Assembly: GCF_036227605.1 (NCBI RefSeq)
Contig: NZ_CP109487.1
Location: 6,695,501 to 6,759,500, forward strand
From: Streptomyces sp. NBC_01439
GTDB taxonomy: Bacteria > Actinomycetota > Actinomycetes > Streptomycetales > Streptomycetaceae
Length of the DNA stretch: 64,000 bases
Reading direction: 5' to 3'
Part shown: in pieces, positions 8,771-16,277 of the stretch
Layout: each line of letters starts with the position of its first letter
How positions within the stretch are numbered: position 1 is the stretch's first letter
The notes under the pieces: model-generated
The model's input: only the letters and a program-made list of their open reading frames with translations
Databases searched by the model: none
Told to the model about the DNA's origin: nothing
Translations under genes and position numbers: made by a program

Positions 8771-9576
8771 GGAAGATCGCACTGCTGCTGGCCGTGCCCC
8801 TGCTGCTGCTCGCGGCGTGCACGGCCGAGCCGGAACCGGAACGCGACGGGCTGTCGCCCGATCCGCCGCCGGGGGAGCGCTGGCAGCCGAAGCCGGGGGT
8901 CGGCTGGCAGTGGCAGCTCACCGGGAAGCTCGACACCTCGGTGAAGGCGGCCGTGTACGACGTGGACGGGTTCAACACCACCAAGGAGCAGGTGGCCACC
9001 TTGAAGAAGGCCGGCCGCAAGACCATCTGCTACCTCTCCACCGGCGCCTGGGAGGACTTCCGGCCGGACGCCGGATCCTTCCCGAAGGCGCTGCTGGGCC
9101 AGGGCAACGGCTGGGAGGGCGAACGCTGGTTGGACGTCCGGCGCCTGGCGGAACTGGAACCGCTGATGGCCAAGCGGTTCGACATGTGCAAGGCGAAGGG
9201 CTTTGACGCGGTGGAGCCCGACAACATGGACGGTTACGCCAACCGGTCCGGCTTCCCGCTGACCGCGGACGACCAGCTGAAGTACAACCGCCTGATCGCC
9301 CGGCTGGTGCACGAGCGGGGCATGTCGGTGGGGCTGAAGAACGACCTGGACCAGATCCCGGAGTTGGTGGGCGACTTCGACTTCGCGGTCAACGAGCAGT
9401 GCATGGAGTACGAGGAGTGCGACCGGTACGTGCCGTTCATCGACGCGGGCAAGGCGGTGTTCCACGTGGAGTACGAGGGCAAGCTGAACCGCTGGTGTCC
9501 GCGGGCCCGGGCGGCGAAGCTCAGCTCGCTGCAGAAGCGGTACGACCTGGACGCATGGCGCCAGGTCTGCCAGTAG
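8767..9576 (+). CDS. GH114-like endo-alpha-1,4-polygalactosaminidase lipoprotein
   Basis: A 269-residue lipoprotein: the N-terminus MRKIALLLAVPLLLLAAC ends in a lipobox with Cys18 as the lipid-modified residue, so the enzyme is anchored outside the membrane. The body has GH114 hallmarks: YDVDGF near the start of the barrel, TICYLSTGAWED, and VEPDNMDGY, with acidic residues suited to catalysis. GH114 enzymes (fungal Ega3) cleave deacetylated polygalactosamine. It starts in an ATGA overlap with the Sph3-like gene and ends the locus; the next gene is convergent. It would trim or release the deacetylated polymer made by this locus. Confidence 0.82.
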   Translation: MRKIALLLAVPLLLLAACTAEPEPERDGLSPDPPPGERWQPKPGVGWQWQLTGKLDTSVKAAVYDVDGFNTTKEQVATLKKAGRKTICYLSTGAWEDFRPDAGSFPKALLGQGNGWEGERWLDVRRLAELEPLMAKRFDMCKAKGFDAVEPDNMDGYANRSGFPLTADDQLKYNRLIARLVHERGMSVGLKNDLDQIPELVGDFDFAVNEQCMEYEECDRYVPFIDAGKAVFHVEYEGKLNRWCPRARAAKLSSLQKRYDLDAWRQVCQ

Positions 9577-9661
9577 CCGCGCCGGCGGTTTCGGCAGCCT
9601 TCGTGAGGGCCGCCCCCGGCCCCGGCCGGGGCCACCTCGGCCCCGCCGGGCCCTTTGGACG

Positions 9662-10279
9662 TCACGGTGAAGCGCCGGTGCCCGGTGCCGGCGCGCGGCT
9701 GTTGATGACCGCGCAGGCGTACGACGTGAGGCCGGCGCGCAACTGGTCCCAGCCCTCCTCGTCGTCGGGCGCGAGGCCTGCCATCAACCGGCGCTGCTGC
9801 TCCACCACGAAGGGCCACGAGGCGATCCCGATCAGGGTCATCAGCAGATGACCGACCTCCTGGGGCGAGGTGAGGGACAGCGCCTTTCCGAGGGTCTCGT
9901 TCTTGCTCAGGTAGTACGCCTGGCGCTCCTCCTCGCCGGGAATCGCGGCGTCTCCGTAGTGCAGGCCCTCCCAGGCCAGGAGCCGCACGAGGCTGGTGTC
10001 ACGGCGGTGGTAGTCGAAGATCTGGCCGACGTAGTGCTCGAGGTCCTCCCTCGTCGTCGGCACCGGCACCTGCTCGCCCAGTTCCCGGTACGCGTGCTTC
10101 AGGACGGTGGAGAACAACTGCTCCTTGCTGCCGAAGTAGGAATACAGGCGCTGCTTGTTCGCCGCAGCCTGCTCGGCGATGCGGTCCACCCTGGCGCCTG
10201 CGATGCCGAACTTGGCGAACTCAGCACGGGCCGCGTCCAGGAGACGGGTCGGCGTGTCTCGGGTTGCGTCCTTGGTCAT
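9662..10279 (-). CDS. TetR-family transcriptional regulator
   Basis: A 205-residue one-component regulator. Residues about 10-55 hold the TetR helix-turn-helix (GARVDRIAEQAAANKQRLYSYFGSK); the C-terminal domain would bind a ligand and dimerise. It diverges from the AfsA-like operon, with a 38-bp palindrome (10297-10334) 17 bases upstream of its start, so it most likely represses both itself and the operon. The recognition helix does not look like the ScbR/ArpA gamma-butyrolactone receptors, so the ligand may be an intermediate or a different small molecule. Convergent with the GH114 gene. Confidence 0.9.
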   Translation of the reverse strand: MTKDATRDTPTRLLDAARAEFAKFGIAGARVDRIAEQAAANKQRLYSYFGSKEQLFSTVLKHAYRELGEQVPVPTTREDLEHYVGQIFDYHRRDTSLVRLLAWEGLHYGDAAIPGEEERQAYYLSKNETLGKALSLTSPQEVGHLLMTLIGIASWPFVVEQQRRLMAGLAPDDEEGWDQLRAGLTSYACAVINSRAPAPGTGASP

Positions 10280-10296
10280 GAACTCACCTTAGCGGC

Positions 10297-10334
10297 CAAC
10301 CAACTGGATAGTTAAGAAACCATCTAGTTGGTTG
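10297..10334. promoter_or_regulatory. Palindromic operator between tetR gene and AfsA-like operon
   Basis: CAACCAACTGGAT (10297-10309) and ATCTAGTTGGTTG (10322-10334) are inverted copies with one mismatch, separated by 12 bases. The site is much less GC-rich than its surroundings and lies between the two divergent genes. The right half contains TTGGTT, which could be a -35 for the rightward operon with TTTAGT about 19 bases on. This is the likely binding site of the adjacent TetR protein. Confidence 0.78.
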
Positions 10335-10547
10335 CACCCTTTCGGGTGATCGTTTAGTGTCGGTGACGTCAGCCCGGCAGGCACCTCCGACAGAGCCGCC
10401 GGGGCCTGGAGCAGCCCGGCACACGGCCTGGGCCGGAATCCGCACGGCGCTCGGAGCCGCGCCGGTCTCCGCGCTTCGCACACTCATCACTCCGGTCAGC
10501 CGTCGTGGCAGTTCCATGCCGCACGGCCCCACTACCGAGGAGTTCCC

Positions 10548-11315
10548 ATCAATCACTCGATCCAGAGCATCGTCCTGGTCGGGGACCGGTTCATCGGGTT
10601 CGCCGTCCAGGAGAACGTCTTCACCGTCTCGCAGTTAGTCGACGACATCCGGCGCGGCGTCTACGCCAAGGAGGGCGACCCGGTCCTCATAGAAAGCGCC
10701 CAGGGCGTGTCCGAGGCCGATGTCTTCCTCATCGTCGAGGAACTGCGTCATCGCGGCCTGGACCGCGTACACGTCCGGCTTCAGCCCTCCACCCTCAGCG
10801 GAGCCGGCGAGGTCCACAAACACCAGGTCGCCAACGCCCTGATCGCGGATCTCCACCAGGTGGACGACTCGCACTTCGGCGCCGGACTGCGGCTGCACAA
10901 CGACAACGAGCTCCTGCTCGACCACCAGACCGGGCAGCACGTGCAGGGCATGGTCGCCATCGAGGCGTCCCGGCAGATGTTCCTCGCCGTGACCGAGCGG
11001 TTCTTCGCCGCCCAGTGGCCGCAGCGCAGGTACTACTTCGTCATCGAGCACATGAACACCACCTTCGAGAACTTCCTGTTCCCGCTGTGTTCGACCATCG
11101 AGTACCGGATCACCGAGTCCCGGACGCAGGACCCGTCCAGGCTCTCCTTCAGCGCCGAGGTCGGCATCCACCAGGCCGGCCGCCGCGCCGCCTTCACCCA
11201 GCTGGCCTTCACCGCCTTCGAGACCGACGTGATCGAGGCCAAGGAGGACCGGCGTGCCCGCCGGGCCGTCGAGCACACGCTCCGGGCCCCGGCCGACGCC
11301 CTGTCCGGCGTCTGA
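10548..11315 (+). CDS. AfsA-like hotdog-domain protein, non-canonical start, TTA codon
   Basis: Related to AfsA, which joins a beta-ketoacyl-ACP to dihydroxyacetone phosphate in butyrolactone signal synthesis. The motif DHQTGQHVQGMVAIEASRQ in the C-terminal half matches the AfsA hotdog repeat. The first usual start in frame is GTG 10707 (202 residues), but good codon usage and a sensible protein continue upstream to 10548. There GAGGAG sits five bases before ATC; no ATG, GTG or TTG is in frame in that extension. From ATC the product would be 255 residues. The extension contains a TTA leucine codon at 10635-10637. Either an ATC start, a point mutation of ATG, or a one-base frameshift from ATG 10516 explains this. 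Confidence 0.7.
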   Translation: MNHSIQSIVLVGDRFIGFAVQENVFTVSQLVDDIRRGVYAKEGDPVLIESAQGVSEADVFLIVEELRHRGLDRVHVRLQPSTLSGAGEVHKHQVANALIADLHQVDDSHFGAGLRLHNDNELLLDHQTGQHVQGMVAIEASRQMFLAVTERFFAAQWPQRRYYFVIEHMNTTFENFLFPLCSTIEYRITESRTQDPSRLSFSAEVGIHQAGRRAAFTQLAFTAFETDVIEAKEDRRARRAVEHTLRAPADALSGV

Positions 11316-11322
11316 CAGACCC

Positions 11323-11403
11323 CGGCCCCCGGCCGTTTCCGCGGCCCCCGGCCGCTTTCCCGGCCCGGCCGTTTCCCCGGCCCCCGGCCGTTCCCTCGGC
11401 CGC
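11323..11403. repeat. Degenerate GC-rich tandem repeats
   Basis: The 147-base gap between the AfsA-like gene and the next gene is made largely of about four imperfect copies of a roughly 20-base unit around CCCCCGGCCGTTTCC. No gene or clear terminator is seen. The units could pair as RNA or be a slippage-prone spacer. Confidence 0.5.
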
Positions 11404-11462
11404 CGCCGCACCCCGGGCGTCGCCCGGTTCCCCCTTCTGTAGATCCCCTGAGGAGCACAGTC

Positions 11463-12080
11463 ATGTCCGCATCACTCATCACCGCCGTGGAACTGTCGGT
11501 CAAGCCCGACCAGGTCGATGCCGCCGCCACCGCATGGAAGGCCCACCACGCCGCGTCGGCGTTCGAAGGCCGTGCCCTGTTCCGCAGCCTGGAGGGTTCC
11601 AGCCTCCTGGAGCTGGCCCCGCTCGCCGGCTGGGAACAGCTCGACGCCCTGCGCGCCGACTGGGAGCAGCTGTGGGAGACGCTGGCCCCGGCGGCCGAGG
11701 GCGACTTCCGCCGTCAGGTGCTGGGCTTCGTCGACGCGCCCAAGCCGGTCGACACCCCGCTGCCGCAGACGGCCTACGTGCAGATGCGCCACATCGAGGT
11801 GCCGCCGCGGGTGTACACCGCGTACCGCGCCTGGCGTGAGGAGACCATCTACGACGTGGTGCGCGGCGCCGACGAGGTCGAGGCCTTCGAGGCGTACCAC
11901 TCGGTGCTGAGCACCGAACCCGGTGTCATGTTCGTCTCCGGGTTCAACTGCGACCCGGCCGAGTACAACGCGGTGTTCACCTCACCGCGTTACCAGGAGA
12001 TCGTCCGCCAGGCCGGTGACCGCTTCATCGCGGGCGGCGAGCGCGGTCTCTACACCACGATCTACGCCCGCGTGGCGTAG
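11463..12080 (+). CDS. Unfamiliar 205-residue protein, possible dimeric alpha/beta-barrel (NIPSNAP/ABM-like)
   Basis: Not recognised with certainty. Two halves of about 100 residues each begin with a beta-strand-like stretch and end in a helix-rich segment (ITAVELSVKPDQVDAAATAW; YVQMRHIEVPPRVYTAYRAW), as in ferredoxin-like barrels of the NIPSNAP or antibiotic-monooxygenase type. No catalytic motif is evident and there is no signal peptide. The ATG start has GAGGAG seven bases upstream. It is the second gene of the TetR-controlled operon; a cyclase, isomerase or cofactor-free oxygenase role would fit the pathway but is a guess. Confidence 0.6.
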   Translation: MSASLITAVELSVKPDQVDAAATAWKAHHAASAFEGRALFRSLEGSSLLELAPLAGWEQLDALRADWEQLWETLAPAAEGDFRRQVLGFVDAPKPVDTPLPQTAYVQMRHIEVPPRVYTAYRAWREETIYDVVRGADEVEAFEAYHSVLSTEPGVMFVSGFNCDPAEYNAVFTSPRYQEIVRQAGDRFIAGGERGLYTTIYARVA

Positions 12081-12180
12081 GCGCCGCACGCAGGCCCGTC
12101 GCAGAACCAGGAACCCGACCGGTCGCAGAACGAGGAACCGGCACCGGTCACAGAACGAGCAACCAGACGAGGAGGAGCGG

Positions 12181-13032
12181 ATGGGACCGTCGCGCACCTA
12201 CCAGCTGAGTCTCACCACCCAGGGACCGGCCTACCCGCCCAGCGAAGTGATGGACGAGAACGGCGACTTCGTCGTGATCGGTCGCATCAACCGTGACGAC
12301 GGGGCGGGCGGCGTCTCGAACGGCTGGGGGTGCGCGATCGTCGCCGCCGACAGCCCGCTGCCGGAGTTCGGCAAGAACGAGCCGTACCGCATTGTCCGTG
12401 AACTGCCGGACCACCCGGGCCAGTTCAGCCCCGCCGACAACGCGATCGTGCTCCACACGCTGCCCCTGCCGCTGCCGTGCAGCAACTACCCGATGGTGTT
12501 CGCCCCCGAGCAGTTCCCGGACGCGTCCGAGGTCGTCCGCCCCAGCTATCCGTTCCACCAGGTCGCCGTGCCGGATCTGCGGGCGCAGGACGGGCCGAAG
12601 GTGACCGAACCGGTGACGCTCGGCACCTGGGGCCGGGCGCGCGGCGAGCTCGAGGTACGGCTGAGCGACGACAGGAAGTCCGGAGAGTTCGGCTTCGAGT
12701 TCTCCGGGATGCTGCCGAACAGCCTGTACACGGTGATGTCGCTGCGCGAGCACGACCTGGACCCGGCCGGGCCGACCCGGCCCGGACCGCTCGGAGTGCC
12801 CAACGCCTTCGTCACCGACCAGGACGGCAGGGGCCGCTATCGGGCCGTGCTGCCCGACCCCTTCCCGGCGCCCGGCACCGGCGGCAACCGCATCGTGAAC
12901 GTCGTCGTGCTGTGGATGAGCTACCAGCAGAACTACGGCGGGGCGATCGGCCAGTTCGGTCTGGGCGGGGACATCCACGCGCAACTGAAGCTGCAGGGAC
13001 CGAGCTTCGGCGAATTCATCACCACCGGCTGA
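12181..13032 (+). CDS. Unrecognised 283-residue protein of the TetR-controlled operon
   Basis: I do not recognise a family. The protein is soluble, without signal peptide or membrane segment, and rich in beta-strand-like and proline/glycine stretches. The second half (about residues 148-283, LGTWGRARGELEVRLS through NRIVNVVVLWMSYQQ) reads like a compact beta domain. The ATG start follows GAGGAGGAGCGG, a strong ribosome-binding site, and the reading frame has typical GC3. It lies between the barrel-like protein and the tautomerase in the same orientation, so it probably serves the same pathway as an enzyme or binding protein. Confidence 0.75.
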   Translation: MGPSRTYQLSLTTQGPAYPPSEVMDENGDFVVIGRINRDDGAGGVSNGWGCAIVAADSPLPEFGKNEPYRIVRELPDHPGQFSPADNAIVLHTLPLPLPCSNYPMVFAPEQFPDASEVVRPSYPFHQVAVPDLRAQDGPKVTEPVTLGTWGRARGELEVRLSDDRKSGEFGFEFSGMLPNSLYTVMSLREHDLDPAGPTRPGPLGVPNAFVTDQDGRGRYRAVLPDPFPAPGTGGNRIVNVVVLWMSYQQNYGGAIGQFGLGGDIHAQLKLQGPSFGEFITTG

Positions 13033-13049
13033 CGAGAGGAACGACCACC

Positions 13050-13268
13050 ATGCCGATCATTTCCGTGACGACCTGGCCCAGCGAGGACGACGACAAGTGC
13101 CGTGAGCTCATGGAAGAGCTGACGGAGACCGTGCACCGGGTCACCGGGGCGCCGCGCGACCGGATCACCGTCTACGTCCAGGAGGTGCCGCGAAAGCGCT
13201 GGTCCGAAGGCGGCGCGCTGGGGTCCGACCCGGATTTCGCGCGGCTCAGCCGGGCCGGCGGCCTCTGA
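13050..13268 (+). CDS. 4-oxalocrotonate tautomerase-like protein
   Basis: A 72-residue protein beginning MPIISVTTWP; Pro2 (Pro1 after Met removal) is the catalytic base of the tautomerase superfamily. Length and the pattern MEELTETVHRVTGAPRDRITVYVQEVP match the 4-OT fold, which assembles as small oligomers and moves protons between keto and enol forms. It starts 17 bases after the previous stop with GAGAGGA upstream. In this operon it could tautomerise a beta-keto or enol intermediate. Confidence 0.85.
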   Translation: MPIISVTTWPSEDDDKCRELMEELTETVHRVTGAPRDRITVYVQEVPRKRWSEGGALGSDPDFARLSRAGGL

Positions 13269-13365
13269 CACCGCACGCTCCCGGCACCACCGGCGGCGGT
13301 CCCGGTGCCGGGCACGACGCCCGGCACCGGGACCGCACCACCCCGCACCAGGAAGGAACGCCGGC

Positions 13366-14178
13366 ATGAGCACCCCCCGCCCCGGCACCGAGCACGACAA
13401 CGACAACGACCACGACCGCATGGAGCGCGGGCTGCGGACGCTGCGCCGGATCGAGGCCACCGAGCGGCCCGGCATCCTCGACGGTTTCCAGGACGTGGCC
13501 CCCGGCTTCGGCGAGCTGGTCGTCGGCTTCGCCTTCGGCGACATCTGCTCCCGCCCGGACCTGGAGCTGCCCACCCGCCAGCTCGTCACCGTTGCGGCGC
13601 TCACCGCGCTGGGCAACGCCGCCCCGCAGCTGGAGTTCCACGTACGGGGCGCACGCAACGTCGGGTGCGACCGCCGCGAGATCGTCGAAACGGTCCTGTG
13701 GCTGAGCGGCTACACCGGTTTCCCCGCGACGCTGAAGGCGCTGGGCGTCGTCCGGTCCGTCTTCGCCGCCGAGGGGGCGGGCACGGACGCGCCGTCCGCC
13801 GAACGGTCCGAACGCGCGCTGCGAACGCTGCGCGCCCCCGACGGCGACGGCGGTGTCTGCGAGCAGGTGCTGGCCTCCGTGCGCGCCCTCGACCCGGCCC
13901 TCGCGGACGATCTCGTCGAGAGTGCCTTCGGCCACCTCGACCCCGTCACCTCGCGCGGCGGTCTCGACCCGCTCACCCGCGCCATCGTCTCCGTGGCCGC
14001 CTGCACCGCCCTGGGCACGCTCCGGCCGCAGCTCACGGCACAGGTGCACGCGATCCTCGACGCCGGCGGCACACCGCAGCACGCCGTCGAGACGATCCTG
14101 CAGATGGCCGTGTACGCCGGTGTCCCGGCGGCCGTGAACGGCCTCAACGCGGCGCGCGACGTCTTCCGCACGCGATGA
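13366..14178 (+). CDS. Carboxymuconolactone decarboxylase family protein, two domains
   Basis: A 270-residue protein with two carboxymuconolactone decarboxylase/AhpD-like domains: about residues 62-125 (LPTRQLVTVAALTALG through HVRGARNVGCDRREIVE) and about 202-262 (DPLTRAIVSVAACTALG through AVETILQMAVYAGVPAA). The CxxC pair of AhpD peroxidases is absent, so decarboxylase or lactone chemistry is more likely than peroxide reduction. ATG is preceded by AGGAAGGA. The N-terminus has an Asp/Asn/His-rich stretch (residues 9-18) that looks disordered. Member of the TetR-controlled operon. Confidence 0.85.
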   Translation: MSTPRPGTEHDNDNDHDRMERGLRTLRRIEATERPGILDGFQDVAPGFGELVVGFAFGDICSRPDLELPTRQLVTVAALTALGNAAPQLEFHVRGARNVGCDRREIVETVLWLSGYTGFPATLKALGVVRSVFAAEGAGTDAPSAERSERALRTLRAPDGDGGVCEQVLASVRALDPALADDLVESAFGHLDPVTSRGGLDPLTRAIVSVAACTALGTLRPQLTAQVHAILDAGGTPQHAVETILQMAVYAGVPAAVNGLNAARDVFRTR

Positions 14179-14251
14179 CCGCCGCCATCGAGCCGCTGCC
14201 GCCGCGCGGCGGCCCCGGAGCCCGATCCCGCATCAGAAGGAGGGACCCGTC

Positions 14252-14956
14252 ATGACCTCTCGTTCCTACCTTGTCTTCGCCGACGTGGACGAGACCCTGA
14301 TCCACTGCAAGAGCATGTTCGACTTCCTGCGGTACCACCTGACCGGCCGGCACGGCGCCGCGGGGACGGCCGAGTACGACCGGCTCCTCGCCGGCTTCCG
14401 GGAGGCCGCCGACTCCGGCACGCCGCGCGAGGAGATCAACCGCGCCTACTACGCCGCCTACGCGGGTGAATCCGTGGACACCATCGCCGCCTGGGGCGAG
14501 CGCTGGTTCGCGGCCCGCGCCGCGGACGGTCTGTTCATCGACACGACCCGGGACGCGCTGCGCGCCCACCGCGAGGCCGGCGCCGAAATCGTCCTGGTCT
14601 CGGGTTCGTTCCCCGCCTGCCTGGACCCCGTCGCACGGGCCGTCGGCGCCGGGCACCTGTTGTGCAGCCGCCCTCTCGTCGAGGCGGACGGCCCGACCGG
14701 ACCGGGCGGTGGCGGTACCTACACGGGGCTGATCGAGACCCCGATGATCGGCGCGCAGAAGGCGGTCGCGGTCCGTCAACTGCTCGCCGCCCGGCCGGAG
14801 ATCGACCCGCGGGACTGCTACGCCTACGGCGATCACCCATCCGACCTGCCGATGCTCGAATGCGTCGGCCACCCGGTCGCGGTCGGCGACGACCCCGTGC
14901 TGCGAGCCCTGCTCGACGCCCGGCCCTCCTCCACTCCTCTGGAGCACCAACTGTGA
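14252..14956 (+). CDS. HAD-superfamily (IB/SerB-type) phosphatase
   Basis: A 234-residue haloacid dehalogenase hydrolase. Motif I is DVDET at residues 11-15 (Asp11 nucleophile, Asp13 acid/base), motif II is LVSGS, and the C-terminal metal motif is GDHPSDLPML. The size and helical cap suggest subclass IB, acting on small phosphorylated metabolites. A very strong GGAGGG site precedes the ATG. Its stop overlaps the GTG of the KAS III-like gene. Next to an AfsA-like protein, a phosphatase could remove the phosphate that AfsA-type condensation leaves on the product; this is inference. Confidence 0.87.
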   Translation: MTSRSYLVFADVDETLIHCKSMFDFLRYHLTGRHGAAGTAEYDRLLAGFREAADSGTPREEINRAYYAAYAGESVDTIAAWGERWFAARAADGLFIDTTRDALRAHREAGAEIVLVSGSFPACLDPVARAVGAGHLLCSRPLVEADGPTGPGGGGTYTGLIETPMIGAQKAVAVRQLLAARPEIDPRDCYAYGDHPSDLPMLECVGHPVAVGDDPVLRALLDARPSSTPLEHQL

Positions 14957-16032
14957 CCGTGTACTCACCAGCAACGTCAACCATCGGCATCGTCGGATCC
15001 GGCTCGTACCTCCCGAGCGACATCGTGCCCAACTCCGAGGTCGCCGAACGGGCCGGGGTCACCCCCGAGTGGATCGTCCGCAAGACCGGCATTCGCGAGC
15101 GCCGCCACGCCGCGCCGCACGAAGCGACCTCCGACCTGGCCACCGCCGCCGCGCGGGCCGCCATGGACGACGCCGGGATCTCCGAACGCGACATCGCCTG
15201 GGTGATCGTGGCGACCTCCACCCCCGACTACCCGCAGCCGGCCACGGCCTGTCTGGTGCAGGACCGGATCGGCGCGAAGCAGGCCGCCGCCTTCGACATC
15301 AACGCCGTCTGCGCCGGCTTCGTCTTCGCCCTCCAGACCGGTGCCCAGCTGCTGGCCGGGATCAGCGAGCACAGCGAGGCCAAGTACGCACTGGTCGTGG
15401 GCGCGGACGTCTACTCGCGGATCCTGGACCACAGCGACCGCAAGACCGCGGTGCTGTTCGGCGACGGCGCGGGAGCCGTCGTACTCGGCCCGGCCCGGCC
15501 CGGATTCGGCATCGTCGGTACCGGTACCAGCACCGACGGCAGCCTCCACGCGCTGATCGGGGTCCAGGCGGGCGGCAGCCGCCACCCCGCCTCGGCCGGC
15601 ACCCTCGCCAACGGCCAGCACTTCTTCAAGATGCAGGGGCGCGAGGTCCGCGACTTCGTCAACGAGCGCCTGCCGGCCGCCGTCCGAGGGGTGCTGGCCG
15701 CGCACGACGTGGATCCGGCCGCGGTCAGGCACTTCGTCCCGCACCAGGCCAACGGTGTGATGGTCGGCGAGGTCATCCCCAGCCTCGGGCTGCCCAACGC
15801 CCAGGCCCACCTGCCGGTCGACCTGCACGGCAACACCGGCGCCGCCTCGATACCGCTCGCGCTCGACCAGGCCAACCGGTCCGGCGCACTGCTGGACGGC
15901 GATCTGGTGCTGCTGGCCGGCTTCGGCGGCGGCATGGGGGTCGGCACGGCCCTGATCCGCTGGGACGCCGAGTCCCCCAAACACCTGCCGCGCGAGCGCG
16001 CGGCGCAGCTCGTGGGGAGCGTCGCCCGGTGA
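14953..16032 (+). CDS. Beta-ketoacyl-ACP synthase III-like enzyme
   Basis: A 359-residue thiolase-fold enzyme with the complete KAS III triad: Cys120 (DINAVCAGFV), His264 (FVPHQAN) and Asn294 (HGNTGAASI). KAS III enzymes condense an acyl-CoA starter with malonyl-ACP; pathway copies can also form esters or C-C bonds in secondary metabolism. The start is GTG 14953 in a GTGA overlap with the phosphatase stop (GTG 14959 is the alternative). It overlaps the following 82-codon gene in the same way. It is not in a housekeeping fab cluster, so it is a pathway-specific enzyme, perhaps supplying the beta-ketoacyl unit used by the AfsA-like protein. Confidence 0.9.
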   Translation: MTVYSPATSTIGIVGSGSYLPSDIVPNSEVAERAGVTPEWIVRKTGIRERRHAAPHEATSDLATAAARAAMDDAGISERDIAWVIVATSTPDYPQPATACLVQDRIGAKQAAAFDINAVCAGFVFALQTGAQLLAGISEHSEAKYALVVGADVYSRILDHSDRKTAVLFGDGAGAVVLGPARPGFGIVGTGTSTDGSLHALIGVQAGGSRHPASAGTLANGQHFFKMQGREVRDFVNERLPAAVRGVLAAHDVDPAAVRHFVPHQANGVMVGEVIPSLGLPNAQAHLPVDLHGNTGAASIPLALDQANRSGALLDGDLVLLAGFGGGMGVGTALIRWDAESPKHLPRERAAQLVGSVAR

Positions 16033-16277
16033 ACGGATTCCCGCTGAGCCCCGCACACGCCTTCCGCTCCGCCCCCGTGTCCGACGCGCTGTGCGTCGTG
16101 CCCGGATGCGCGATCGCCCACTGGTCGATGGGACCCGACGTCCTGGACGCCGGCCCGTGCCCGCACGGCTGGAGTCCCCGCGCCCGGCCCGACCGCGACA
16201 CCTCCGCCCTCGTCCTCACCCGAACCGGCCCCGACGGCCCGACCGATGTTTCACCCCAGGGAGACCGACAGCCATGA
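16029..16277 (+). CDS. Small 82-residue Cys-containing protein in the operon
   Basis: A short gene that begins at GTG 16029, overlapping the KAS III stop by GTGA, and ends at 16277, overlapping the ATG of the MFS gene by ATGA. Overlap on both sides and uniform GC3 make it likely to be translated. The middle has CVVPGC followed by HW and GPCPHGW, giving three Cys and two His that could bind a metal; the C-terminus is Arg/Asp/Pro-rich and probably disordered. No family recognised. It may be a partner of the KAS III enzyme or of the transporter. Confidence 0.6.
   Translation: MNGFPLSPAHAFRSAPVSDALCVVPGCAIAHWSMGPDVLDAGPCPHGWSPRARPDRDTSALVLTRTGPDGPTDVSPQGDRQP

Noticed and set aside
9662..10279. 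TetR protein as a gamma-butyrolactone receptor (ScbR type)
   Set aside because: Its helix-turn-helix and C-terminal segments do not resemble ArpA/ScbR; only the AfsA-like neighbour suggested it.
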